Of a stretch of 64,000 bases of DNA, positions 20,454 through 52,800 are shown piece by piece. A program made the translations under genes and the position numbers. Source of the DNA: Macrostomum hystrix (lineage: Eukaryota; Platyhelminthes; Macrostomidae); the NCBI GenBank assembly GCA_950097015.1, contig CATNEN010000038.1:28798501-28862500 (forward strand), written 5' to 3'. The notes beneath the pieces are model-generated. The model ran no database searches. It was not told the origin of the DNA and worked only from the letters and a program-made list of their open reading frames with translations. The number at the start of each line of letters is the position of its first letter. The first letter of the stretch is position 1.

Positions 20454-20491
20454 GTGTGTCTAACACACCTTACTAAGAGAGTAACGAACGC
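20454..20491 (+). repeat. Terminal direct repeat, right copy
   Basis: Second copy of the 38-bp repeat, 37 of 38 bases identical to 17483-17520. Confidence 0.88.
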
Positions 20492-20983
20492 ATTACGTAA
20501 AAGTTTGTTAAAACTGCTGTCTCTTAAAGTAAACACAAATTAAACTAAAACGTCACTAAAGTGTCGATGTAGTAAAGTCAAGGCCGCGATATTTGCAAGC
20601 TGAATGAAATAATAACTCGCCCAGTCAGAGGCTTTAGCATCGATATTTATTTTATTGAAGTACATAGTGCGTGAGCTGTTATTACGTAATATTGGAGGGC
20701 CAAATTGTACATTACTTTGGGGCTCAGGTTTGAACGTAAAATGGAGGGAATAAGAGAAGGAGCGTGTCTAGGTCAGTGCATATGGTACATGAACACTGTC
20801 CTACAGTGCCCCGGTTGCTACGACCAACATTGAGGCCAGAAGAAGTGAAAATAATTGCCGCTAGAGGGACTATGCTGAAACATTTACTGGGTGTCCTGGA
20901 AATTGCGTTCGGTCAGACCTGGTCGGACCTTGTCTGTCCTGGTCAGACCTGCAAGGGGGTTCTTTTGGCTTGTAGCCTAGTAA
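20492..20983. other. Intergenic, nothing recognised
   Basis: No supported exon or known repeat. A short local repetition of CTGGTCAGACCTG-like words occurs near 20910-20950. Confidence 0.4.
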
Positions 20984-20984
20984 A

Positions 20985-21243
20985 GAGGTTGTCGCCTAGT
21001 GTTTAGGGTGTCGGACTCACGACTTGAAGGTCGGGGGTTCGATTCCTGACTCCACTCGAACAATTTCTTTCCTTTGGCAATACACTCAACTGTGCATTGC
21101 TTCAGTTCACCAAGCTGTTAAATGGGTACCAGCAACTGGGATAATTGAAGGTTAGTGTGGCGTCCCCCCAGTCCGTGTACTGAACAGCTGTTCGCAGCTT
21201 TCTGATGCGCCACGCAATAGCTGAGGCTGTGCCGTCGGCTGCC
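20985..21243 (+). repeat. SINE-A copy, 3' truncated
   Basis: Head (TCGCCTAGTG, GGTTCGATTCC), core with several substitutions, 3' half to GCCGTCGGCTGCC. The last about 45 nt and the (ATT)n tail are lost. Confidence 0.88.
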
Positions 21244-22745
21244 AACATTATTTAGCCTAGCAATAGCCTTCTCTTTGCTTTCAGTGACATGCGCCGGAAT
21301 GCTTAAATGAGCAAGGGCGAACTAAGAAAAGCATATTAGCATTCATCGATTCGAGAACACACGAGCATTCGCTCCACACTGGCAATTATTGAGTCGGGCT
21401 CCACCAGATGCAGCTGGACTCGGCTGTACTGCAGGGTCATGAGGCTGGGCGCAAGGTCGACCGTCGTTGTTCTCAGGGGCGAAGGCTTGCCGTGACAACT
21501 CGAAGGGGGATATGGGAATCATTACGAGCGTATATCAGGGATTGGGGACTTGGCATAGGGGGGAGACAACTTTGGGGAAGTAAGATAATTACGGGGGAAG
21601 TAGCAGGGGGATAGGGGATCTAGTGTTGAGGAACTGTGGCATGAAATTAGACAAGCACATCCGAAAGTCGGAACGTCAGGTTTTTTGGAGGAAAAACGAT
21701 GACATTATATCGGGAAGAATTCACGCATCACGCGCGTGAACCGTGATGGAAACCCACCGTTAACCCAGCCTCGACCCTGCACAGTGTACACGGTGTACAA
21801 CCGAGCCCTGTCGCGTTCTGATTGGCCCGAAGTTGTACTATAAGCTTAGTGGGAGGTGGGTGGTATTACACAATTGTTGCGCAATGCCAGACTATTTATT
21901 CGGTTACTTATTAATTATCTAATTATTTAAACTGATGCTAATACTTTAATTGTCTTAAAGATTACACTAGGAGAGATTAATACATTCGATTGTTATATTG
22001 AGGATAATAAGTAAGGGATTTGCGCAAATTAAAAGGACATTCAAAGGCTAAGCTCCACTCACGCTTGAGTGAACCAGAAAAATGGGAAGCGGAGGTTCGT
22101 TGGGAGTTTTGATGGGGCTGAGGGATCAAGGCGATGACTCATCGAGTCACGAGCTTTGACCACCCGGGTTGGCACCAAGGCTCACCTAAAATTCTATGGG
22201 GAAACTGGCAGGAAATCGGGGTGATATGAGTGAGTAAAATTACACCCAAGGACTTTGAGATCGAGTTTGGATCGAGTTCTAGCCATTAAAAGTGACACGA
22301 TTACAAATCATACAACTCGGAAATAAATGAAACGGTACAAAAACAATAAACTTCATTTTGTCCTAATTTGCAAAGGCTTAATAGGAAAAACTGTTTGCAT
22401 TGCTAAGCGATAATTATTATTTCAATTTTGAACAAGACGATAACTTAAAGCTTCCGTTATCTAAGAAAAATCAGCGTTATAAAATAAAGCCGGAAAAGAT
22501 TCTATGAAACCAAACGCGAGAATAAAATTAAAAAATTCGAGATTGCAGTTTACTTTAGGAAGAGACAAATTCTGCAAATATTTTGCCAATCTTTAAAGCG
22601 GACATTGTGGCTACGCAAAGCAAAATAGCTATAAAACAAGAAATCTAGTTAAAAAATCGGAGTTACACCGATATCAAGTTGGAACAATTTATATATGGTC
22701 TTCTTGGAAAAGGACACTCAGAGAAATTATTCTATATTGTAAAGA
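21244..22745. other. Intergenic, nothing recognised
   Basis: 1.5 kb without a convincing exon, SINE or array. G-rich stretches occur at 21480-21620. Confidence 0.4.
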
Positions 22746-22751
22746 TTTATT
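22746..22751 (-). promoter_or_regulatory. Putative poly(A) signal of the WD40 gene
   Basis: TTTATT on plus (AATAAA on minus), about 180 nt beyond the stop codon of the minus-strand EF-hand/WD40 gene. Confidence 0.4.
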
Positions 22752-22929
22752 AAAACAAAGGAAAGTGAAATTGCATTAAGTCTCGTGAGTTTGAACTTGT
22801 TTGTTATTAAAATTTGTGATTTTTTATCACTATAAAATTTGCATCGATTTGCGCAAAAGTTACATAAATGTTTGTTAAAAATAATTTGTTAAAACAACTG
22901 TCTTTTGAAAGCGATACAAATGTACGTTC

Positions 22930-42808
<19,879 letters not shown>

Positions 42809-44895
42809 GGTGGTAGATTACTCCCATTACACAGTTAAAATGTTATGCATCACACGAGCATGTAGCACACAACAGCAAGTCGAGTTAAAAAACTGCCGAA
42901 ATTATGTTAAAATACGGTTGCATGGTAGTTATAGCACATGATTATTTCTTAATATTGCTCGTGTTAAAATCAAATATACCATTTTAAAAATATTTGTTGC
43001 AGATTTTAAATTATAAAACGACAGTTAGCCAATTTTTTACTAATTTTATTTGGTTATAATGGTACACGAAAACAAATTATCACTTTTCAAACTAAATAAT
43101 TATTACCACCGTTTTGAAATAACAAAGGTTTCACCACGTCGGAAAAAGACACTTACTTTATTCAATTATTTGATTTTGGGCAATTTTATTAAATTCAAAA
43201 TAGCGAAGTTGAAAATGAATTTATATTTAATGATCAGCTGAATAAAACAATTATGAATCACAGATAGAACTAATTAAACTAAATTACTGAAATTACGAAA
43301 CTGGACCTGGCCCTCTTTTATACGCTAAGTCAAACTTATAAAACATCTTAAAATCCAACATTGTCCGATTATTCGGCGACACGATATGCCCCTCATAATA
43401 ACCTGTCACAAGATCTGTTTAAAAATGATTTTCCAGCAATTTCTAACTTTATAACGATAACTGCATGACTTTGTCTTTGTTCCAGCCAAACAACTAAGTA
43501 ATGAATTTTCGAAAAATGCTAAAAACTAAATAAAAAAAATGCCAGCCGACAAAGACACCAAATTTTCATGCGTATTCATGGTATATATGTAACTTTTGCA
43601 ACAGCTATCGACATTAATCGGAAGCACGTCAGCTGGTTTGGGTGTGTGAAAAAATTATGCGAAATTCGAATGAATTTCCCGCCGCCTCTAACTAATTCGC
43701 AAATTGGCTTCGCATCATTGCGGCAATAAATAAATCGTCCAGCAAACAGTGCGCGAAACTTTTTTCGCTGCTTTCATCAGCCATCGGCAATTCATTAAAA
43801 TTTCTGCCGCACACAGTCTAAGCAAAGGCCTTATTTCCTCGCGAAAATAGCTTTATAGGGTTCGCGCGCTGCCGGGTTTATAACTAGCAGAGTCGGCAAT
43901 GGTCGCTAGTTGTGAGAGTGTCTAAAGTGAGGAATTGCTGATGCGGAGTGGGGTTGTTTTGTGGCAGCCACTGAGAGCAGGGGAGGAGGGCCGACGCTCG
44001 GCGGGAGAGAGTTAGTATAGGGACGGCATCTAGCAGGGATAGCAATAGGAAGCGATTAAGCATTCCGGGCCATGTCTTCTTCCTCCTCCTACCCAAATTT
44101 TTTTCTCCATTGCGCAGCGCGAAGCCCTGCCTAAGCAGCAAACTCCAAGCAGCCGGCAGTCACGTTTCTCTTTTTTTATCTTACTCTCTCGCCCTCTTCT
44201 TGCTTTAGTCTCTGGCTTCCTCGCCGTGCCTTCAGTTCGAGGGACCAACTGTTCTTTCGCAAGTGTCCCAGGGTTTGGGATGGTGCCCATAAGTGCCAGC
44301 GATGGTTATACAGTTATAAGTCTGTAATCCTACTGCCCTAGTCGGGGTGCATTACCATGCACAACTCGCGCGCACACACTTGATCAGACCAACGAGAGAA
44401 GCGGAAAGGGTCACCGAAACGTCGGCCAGAGAGACGCACAAAGATGGAGAGGGAGCTATTGCGGTAGAAGAAACATTTTCTAGGACAGCAGGATCTCCAT
44501 CTAGTGAAGCCATGCATATGCTCTTTCTATGTAGCACAGAGGGTGCCTGTCCTATACGCGCTGCATGATCCATAATTTGGCGACCATTGCGTCGAACTTA
44601 TCCCGACCAGATGCTCTGCCCTGTAAGGCCACATCCGCTCAGTTGAATCGGTATTGCCTCAATCTGTCACTGTCTCCAATGAAACTACAAGTAATACAGC
44701 AGTTAAATCTTTTGCCGTGTAGAAAATCAACGAAAAGAAATAGCTGATAAAAACGTGCATTAAACATGCTATACTAGGAGTAAAAACTTTCTTATTACGC
44801 AACGAATAACTTTAGTCAATAATATTTTTATGGCGTAATTTTTGTAGCTCAACAATACAAATCAACCCAAATTATTATCTTAATAATCTATTAAA
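42809..44895. other. Intergenic/upstream region of the WD40 gene
   Basis: AT-rich next to the gene, then GC-richer from 43880 to 44570, where a few short open frames lack any protein signature. No exon or known repeat supported. Confidence 0.4.
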
Positions 44896-45159
44896 AAGAG
44901 TGCCGGACTCACGACTTCAAGGTCAGAGGTTCGATTCCCTACTTTACGTAACAATTTGTACACTAGGCAAGACACTTTACAATGGGCTGCGTTTGCTCAT
45001 CCAGCTGATAAATGGGTGCCAGCATTTTCTGGGGTAATTATAGTTGGGTGTGGCGTCTTCACAACTCCAATTGAAAGACCTAAAGCGGGGCGCGCAATAG
45101 CTGGGACTGTACTGTCAGCTGCACATCTGGGCCTGTTAGGGCTGGTGCAATCAACATAA
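44896..45159 (+). repeat. Degraded SINE-A copy
   Basis: B box GGTTCGATTCC, core TAGGCAAGACACTTTAC and a diverged 3' half (GCGCAATAGCTGGGACTG). The A box is lost. Confidence 0.75.
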
Positions 45160-46883
45160 AGATAGATATTACTACTTACTAAATCTTTGTTAAATATTAT
45201 TTTTTCCACCCGTTGTGTTTCCAGGAAAGAAATTTATTTTTTAACATTGCCTGAAAACTTTTTGCCAGTGACTGTTCAACGAAACTGGTCAATTGCTGGC
45301 GAGGCACTTCTGTTGCTTCGACTGATTAGAATCTTCGGTCTCTGCAGAAGCGTACTTATCCAGGGCTTGATTCGCAGTATGAATGTTTTTAGTCAACCAA
45401 TGATACACGTTGAGGGTCAAAGAGCTGAGCCTAATTGAAAATCGCGAGACACCGATTTTGATCGCTTGAAAAGCTTTCAATACCTCACGATCGGCGAGTG
45501 AAAAAGCTGGCTAGTTAAAATACGTTCCACAACAAGAGTAACCTCACAAAAATCAATTTTCCTTTTTTCCTAAAATCCGTGTTTTTACCCCGTGTCGTTT
45601 CGACCCCGAATAGTTACTAACCGGTTTTAGTATTGGCAAATCTATGTGGGGTTGGAACCTACAGCTAGGCTCGCTTAGTCTCACCCGGACTCAATATCCG
45701 CCCGCATCAGCCTGCTCCGATACCCTTTCGCTGCGTGGCGAGTTTAGTTAAATCAATTTCCTCTCTGAGCTGCAGCTACTTGGTTGGAGCAACAATTCGT
45801 GTGCCGTATTAATTCCTGTCTAGATTTTACTCTATTCTCTTCCGTCCGTCCATTTTTATAGTTTTTTAAGTTCTTTTGCATTCCAATAAAATCTTAAGCC
45901 TTTTATTTCGCGTCATATTGGGGAGACAAAGTTATTACGAATTTCGCAAAAACTAACTAACTTTAAAAGCCACTTTAAAAATCGCAGAACCTAAAGGGTC
46001 TTCAAAAAATTATTGATTGAACATTCAAAATTAAAGAACAAAATTTGCTGTGGGTCAAGGCATTTGTAAAAAATTGTCTTTTGTGACTTTTGTGACTACC
46101 GTAATTTCGTACTTTATTTTTTTGCGATCGACTAAAGTGCGTATGTCAGTTTGATTATTCGCTTTCAGTACGCTTAAACCAAACCAGTTAGAAGCAGCTA
46201 AACAAAAAATAAAAAAACTGAATGTGTCAGGTTTTAACTCTCATAAACAGCAAATGTACTTTAGGAATGCAATTTTAAATTAAACGATTTAATGTCATGC
46301 CGAAAACTGATTCGTTTTACTCGAACTAAATAAAGAAAGAAAAAAATTCCAAGGCATTAAAATTCAACAGACAATGCTCAAGATTAAGGAATCAGCATGG
46401 GCTAGAGCTTCAATGACTAGTGGCTCAGCGGAATGGACGAGACTGGCCCTACAAACGCTCAGTATGGCTGAGCGCTGGTAGACACAGCACGTAGGCCAAT
46501 AGCTGTTAGGGAATTGGGAGAGAAACCGAGACGGGACAGGGGGAGGGTCGTCTCGCCCCACCGACGCCTACGGGAGAAACCAGCGAAGAGGATTTGCGGT
46601 TGGCGGGGCCACAAGCTACTGGAGGTTAAGTACTGCCCGCTGTTTGTTGCGACTAACCCAAGGAAGGACGCTGTAAAATATCCTGAGGAAAAGTATAGAA
46701 ATAGTGGCAGACACCGGAGAATATTGCAGAGGCTAAATACAACAAAAAGCGAACTAACACACTAGAGAAGTATTCCAAAGCTCGGCAGGCATGGAGTAGT
46801 ACTTATAACTACATGCGTTTGTGGCCAACTTCTGTTTACAGCGGCTAGATATCACAGAGCTAACCTAGCTCAGCTCCAAAACA
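45160..46883. other. Upstream region of the Kv channel gene
   Basis: No exon recognised. It should contain the promoter and 5'UTR. The start context is AAAACAATGG, with a possible acceptor CTCAG 11 nt before the ATG. Confidence 0.4.
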
Positions 46884-49800
46884 ATGGCCGATGCAGACAA
46901 CCGAGTGATTCTTAACGTAGGCGGCATCCGTCACGAGACGTACAAGGCAACTTTGAAGAAGATTCCAGCAACGCGATTATCCCGACTGACTGAAGCATTG
47001 GCCAACTATGATCCCATCCTGAATGAGTACTTCTTCGACAGACACCCGGGTGTGTTCGCCCAGATCCTCAATTATTATCGCACCGGTAAATTGCACTATC
47101 CAACAGACGTCTGCGGCCCACTGTTCGAAGAGGAGCTGGAGTTCTGGGGACTCGATAGCAACCAGGTGAGACTGAGATGCTTAAGTACAATGATTGGATG
47201 CTTGACAGAGCTAGATCATTTCCTCCGGTTTTTTATCGAATTAGTCTATGGCCTAATAATTGCGTCACGATTATTGCGAACCGCTTCAAAAATTGGCCAT
47301 AGACGAAGCCTTTGTGTTTGGCATAAGATCAGAAACTGTTTGAAAAAAAGATTAAAAAGGTAGTTTAAAAAACGAATTTCTGGGAAAAATCGGATAGTAA
47401 AAATATTTTTTCGAATGGATTGAAAGATATTTAAAAGCATCAGGTGGTTTTTTGGTTATGGTCTGTTAATTTCAGCAAATAAAGGAAAAATTAATTTGTT
47501 GACAGCTTTTGAAATCACTGAAATCACTTTTAATAAAAAAATTACTGTCTACTACCCATACCTGGATTGAAACGCGAACTGCTGTATAAGCAAATCAAAA
47601 AGCACTTCTGTTCTGCTTCTGAATAAAAAAACAAAATAATCACGAAAACCACACTAAAAGCTTGATTTTTTTTCTATTTTCGGTTCACAAGAGATAAATA
47701 CATAGGCTTACTAATTAATGAGCTGGGGAAACACTTAAACGACAGTCCCTGAGCTCGATTCGGGATTCAAGGCCAAACTAGTTTATGGCACAGGTACTCT
47801 GAGAAGACCTGGGATATTTCAGGCCCGAAACCAACGAGGCTCAGTGAGAGTGTACTCAGCATTACCTGTATAGCCTACTTGCTGGTTAATGGTTAACTAT
47901 CACAATTGATGCGTCAGTGTCAACAGGCGTCGGAACCAAAAAAGTATCTACTTTTTATTTAAACAAATGAAACATGCTGCTATAGACTGTTCTCTGGTTT
48001 GTGCAGTATTTAGTTTATTCACGGTGGGCATTGCTATAGAGCTTTCACTGCTGCGACCTTGCAGTTCGGCCTGAACCACCTCCATGCCAATATTGCCGCC
48101 AGAGCAGCTGTCTATTAGTCGGCTGTGCTCAGAGACCGATTCAGCTTTCAGACTAAATTGGGAAAGGAAATTCACTTGGAAGCGGTTTTGTCCCTGGCAG
48201 TGGCTGAGTAATGCTATGATGAATTTTGTCGGCTTTGTTCACTGCACAAAATGGCTACCCCAACCTACCAGCCAAGCTCACCAGTAACTAGCAGGCCGAC
48301 ATTTTTTGGTTGTAGTCGCAATGAAAATGGAGTCACGCAGAAATGAAAACCCAGCATTCAGCAGCAGCAGCAGCCGCCGCAGCAAAAGCAGAAGTCACAG
48401 AATTCCCCCAGTTTTTATTTTCTCTCTCACACCACCGCCCATAATGCACCCTGATGACTCCTGTGATATAAAAGAACTTTGTAGTTCGTAGTTCTATCGA
48501 ATTTCTATGTTTTGGTCTAAGACTTATTGTGATGAGGCTCCAACCCCTCCTTGACAATGTCGGTTATTTTAGTTCAGCGATAAGGCTCTCAGGTTTATCA
48601 GATAAGGCTCTCAGGTTTATCAGATGAGACCTTTAACAGATAAGGCTCTCAAGATTGTCAGATGAGGCTCTCAAGTTTAAAAGATGATACTCTCAATTTT
48701 AACAGATGAGGCTCTCAAGATTGTCTGATGAGGCTCTCAAATTCAAATGATGAGGCTCTTAAGTTAATCTGATGAGGCTCTCACGGTGATCAGATGAGGC
48801 TTTCAAGTTTACCAGATGAGGCTTTCAAGTTTATCGGATGAGGTTCTTAAGTTTACCAGATGAGGCTTTCAAGTTTATCGGATGAGGTTCTTAAGTTTAT
48901 CAGATGAGACGCTTTAGATTGTCAGATGAAGCCCTCAAGGTTGTAAGACTTTGTCAGACCTCAGATGAGGCTCTCAAGATTGTAAGGTGACGCTCCTAGG
49001 TGTATCAGATGTGGCGCTCAGGTTTGTCAAATGAGTCTCTAAGTTTTCAGGTGTCAGATGAGGCTCTCCCTAAATATTTTCACCTTAATTCGCGCTCACT
49101 TGATTCAAACGGCATTAAGCTAAATCATTTTTTGCCATAGCAGCATGTGTAGCTAAGACTCACATTTGTGAGCACAGGCCCTGCCCCTCAGAATCGGGTG
49201 AGAATGAGAAGAAATCAAAACTAGAAGAAGCTAATAAATTATTAGTCAGCGCCCAGTCGAACTGGGGGCTGGACGAAGGAAAAGTCGAAGCTGGGACTAG
49301 TAAAATGGAACGGGAATTTGGAAGCTTACCACGGGGAAGAAATATATAAAAATGTGATTTGAAGTGCACCACGAGAAATGTTTTGATATACGACGGGCAG
49401 GCAAAGTTTCTTGATGAATTTTTGAGAATGAATCGGCCAGCGCTTGGCCTCTCCAAGCCTTGTATCAACAGATGTTGCGGATGCATTGGCAAAGTGTAGA
49501 ATGGACAGTTATGCTGCATTATAAGCCCGCTAAGCTGTGGAGTTATACGTTAAATCAATTCTTCTATTAATCACCAGTTAATATTGAAATTTGGAAGAAA
49601 ATTATTAGATAAATATACTACATTAGCTAACAAATGTGTTTATTTTTTATTTAGAACTCTACTGTAATCAAATTCTCCATGACTTGCCGTACTTTCTTGA
49701 CTGTAACTACAGCATCTCTCTTCATGAGTGTCTGTAATTACAGCATCATTGTTAATCTCTCTTCATGAGTGTCTGTAATTACAGCATCATTGTTAATCTC

Positions 49801-52800
49801 TCTTCATGAGTGTCTGTAATTACAGCATCATTGTTAATCTCTCTTCATGAGTGTCTGTAATTACAGCATCATTGTTGTTATTTCTTCATGACAGTCTGTA
49901 ATTAGTGTCTGTAAAATTTTGTCAAATTGTAAAATTTTTAACATTTTTGTAAAATTTCTGTAAAGTTTTTTGCTAGTACCCAAAGCAGTTACTGTCACAC
50001 AGCCATGCTCAACCAGCTTTTCTAGCTGCCGTTAAGGTCCGCAAATATTGTAGTAGTTGAGCACATCCCATGCCGGAGGGTATTCTACTGTTCTCAAATT
50101 TCAGCAAATAATTATTTTTGTGTCTGCACAAGCTTCGCTGAGCTACGCCTGAAGGCATAGAAGTTATTTTTTAGTAGTTACTCGAAAAGTACTTTTCTAT
50201 TATATCAATTTTATGGAATCATTTTCTTATCTTTTGCAAATCAAGCAATTTTTCTTAATTATACAGATATTTAAATCTATTGTGTTGACTTTGTAATATA
50301 TAATTTTGGTATAGAGTATACTCAAATAGGAGTGTTTTGCAATTTTACAGTCATTGAGACTTAGATACTCAATTCCAGCTAGCATAATTAGTTTAATTGC
50401 TTTTTCAACCATTATTTGCTTAACTGATTGCCGCTGTTTCAATCAATTCCTAATTTGGACACTTCCATTGTCCCTTGGGGTATTAGGGCAGCTTAAGTTA
50501 AATCATTAGTGATTTAATAATCTTATACTAACAGAATCTCACGGGGGTCCGTGGCAGAGCGGTTATCGCGTTTGCCTCTCGCACCACGGTCCTTAAGTTC
50601 GATTCCACGGCGAGGCCACATTCATTTGGGGCGCAGCCGCGGAAAGAAGGCTTGAGGGCTTGTCGTCAAATTTACGCCCTTGAGGGCCAACCTCCAAGGC
50701 ACAGCGAAGTGTACACTGTCTGACAATGAGAAAGTCAGGGCAGATGTACACGCCTGTGTGAGCGTGTGCTCAGGAGTCAGCGAAATGGACAGAATTGCCT
50801 CCTCGCTGGCTGCGGGTCTAGTGTCACTAAATGATGTGCCATTGCCCGCAGCCCTCCTGCAATTATTATTTTTATATGAACAGAAGCTCACCTCCTGGCC
50901 TCGAGGAATTCCGTCCCAAAATTTCCCAAAAATCCCATTCTAAGAAGAAGCTCTCAGACAGAACACGGGCGCAAAAAAGTGAGCAGTCTATAGTTAAACA
51001 GCAACGCTAATCAAGCTAGCTTTCTGAGTCCATTGTCCTGAGCTGTCTTTACAGGATTTGGTGATGAGAATTTCACTTGTAGATAGACCAGAGTGTCCAC
51101 GCCTTCTCCAGCTACTATTGGACCTACTTTTAAGGCGTTCCTACACCTTAAGGCCTTCCTACACCTTAAGGCCTTCCTACACCTTAAGGCCTTCCAGATG
51201 TTAAATTATTACTGCAATAGCCGCTGGTCCCTCCTACCTGAGGTGCCTAAAAGTGTAGGTAGGAGGGAGCGGGGTTGATGCAGCATTGAGAGGCTGACCA
51301 ACAATAGGATGAGAACACTAGAGAGCTGTCTCGTGCCCATTGATTGTCTCCCACATTATTTTTTCGCTGTCTGCTAAGCAGCCCACCCATTCACGTTGAC
51401 CAATCGATATCAAACATCATTGATTAACAATGGCATTGTAGACTATGGAGGAATTGGTGGGATGTTTCTGCCATAGACAGTTGCGTTTTTTAACGCTCGT
51501 CTGATAAAAGAGCTCTAGAAGAAAATATGGTAGAGTAAATTCAATTTGCTTTTTCGAATTATTTTCGGATGAATTAAACGTTTTTTTGCCATGGACAACC
51601 CTATCAAATCCAATGTGCCATTGATGTCTTATATTGCAACTCTAGAAATGAATGTTACCACACTGCTGTTCTGTACTTACAAGTACATTTGACATTACAA
51701 TTCTGTTATCATATCAGAAGCATGGAATCTTAAATCCATTTAGGAAAATGTAATAATGATTCATAACTTTGGTATCTGCGTTGGACACCTGGAAAGATCG
51801 TTCATTTACATACATATAGAAAGGGGTTTGCTGTATGACATTTCCAAGTTTTGAACGCTGACATTTTGAAGTGCTTATTTTGGGAGCAATTATTTATAAA
51901 AAAAACAGATCGCTATAGAAAGTGTGGGTAAAAGGTAGTGCCTGCATGCGTTTGGGCTGATACAAAATGAAATCCCCAAAAAATTAATATTTCCAGCAGG
52001 GCAGTGACCACTGGCGCATCATTTGGTGACACTAGAACCGCAGCCAGCGAGGAGGCAATTCTGTCCATTCCTCTGATTCCCGAGCACACAGTACACACTC
52101 ACACAGGTGTGTACATCTACAGTGTACACTCTCACTGTGCCTTGGAGGTTGGCCCTCAATGGCGTAAATTGTACGACAGGCCCCCAAGCCTTCTCTCCGC
52201 GGCTGCGCCCCAAATAAATGTGGCCTCGCCGCGGAATCGAGCTCAGGGACCTTGGTGCGAGAGGCAAACGCGTTAACCGCTCTGGCACGAACCCCAAAGT
52301 TTAAAGTCAACATAACATATCTGATTGTACATCTATAAAATTTTTGTCCAATAATGTTAAAAGATAATGAAATGCTTGATAAGCTTTTATCATAGTTTCG
52401 TGACCGATTTTCTACCAGGGTAGCCAAGACTGTCAGATGCCTGTCATCTCAATTGTCATCATTAATTAATCGGTAAGCATTAACTATTTACCCATTGCTA
52501 AGTTGGGTGCCTGATTTACCTCCTGCCAGTTAACTTAACTTCTTTGAGTCACGCGCAGATGATGTTGGTTTCAGCAATGTCTATATCTCTGATATGTACA
52601 TTTATATCCTTACAACCCTCACTGACCTCCAAAGTACTGCTTCCTTGCGCTTACTAGCTAGACAGTGCGAAATACAGTTCGTACTGACCAACGAAATTTT
52701 CATGTTTAAAAAGGCCCAAGCTTCACTAAAAATTTCGGTTGAGCTGGTTCTGAAAGCCGGCGTAGATAAATAGCAGTAAAATGTAGGATTATGAATTGGG

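Larger units (their letters stand above)
17483..20491 (-). mobile_element. DIRS/PAT-like tyrosine-recombinase retrotransposon, degenerate
   Basis: Flanked by a 38-bp direct repeat (17483-17520 and 20454-20491, one mismatch) containing two small palindromes (GTGTCTAACACAC; TTACTNAGAGAGTAA). Between them, read on minus: a SAP-domain N-terminus, then RT with YLDD, then the C-terminal part of a tyrosine recombinase. RNase H is deleted, RT is interrupted by an insertion and a stop, and the central gag segment is inverted. Direct rather than inverted repeats favour a PAT/Ngaro-type layout over classical DIRS. The element is defective. Confidence 0.85.

Noticed and set aside
42916-42932. X-box-like GGTTGCATGGTAGTT upstream of the WD40 gene
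   Set aside because: Suggestive position about 110 nt before the ATG, but it mismatches the consensus at several positions on either strand.
43884-44570. Short open frames on both strands in a GC-richer stretch
   Set aside because: No signature, no splice context, and overlapping frames on both strands.
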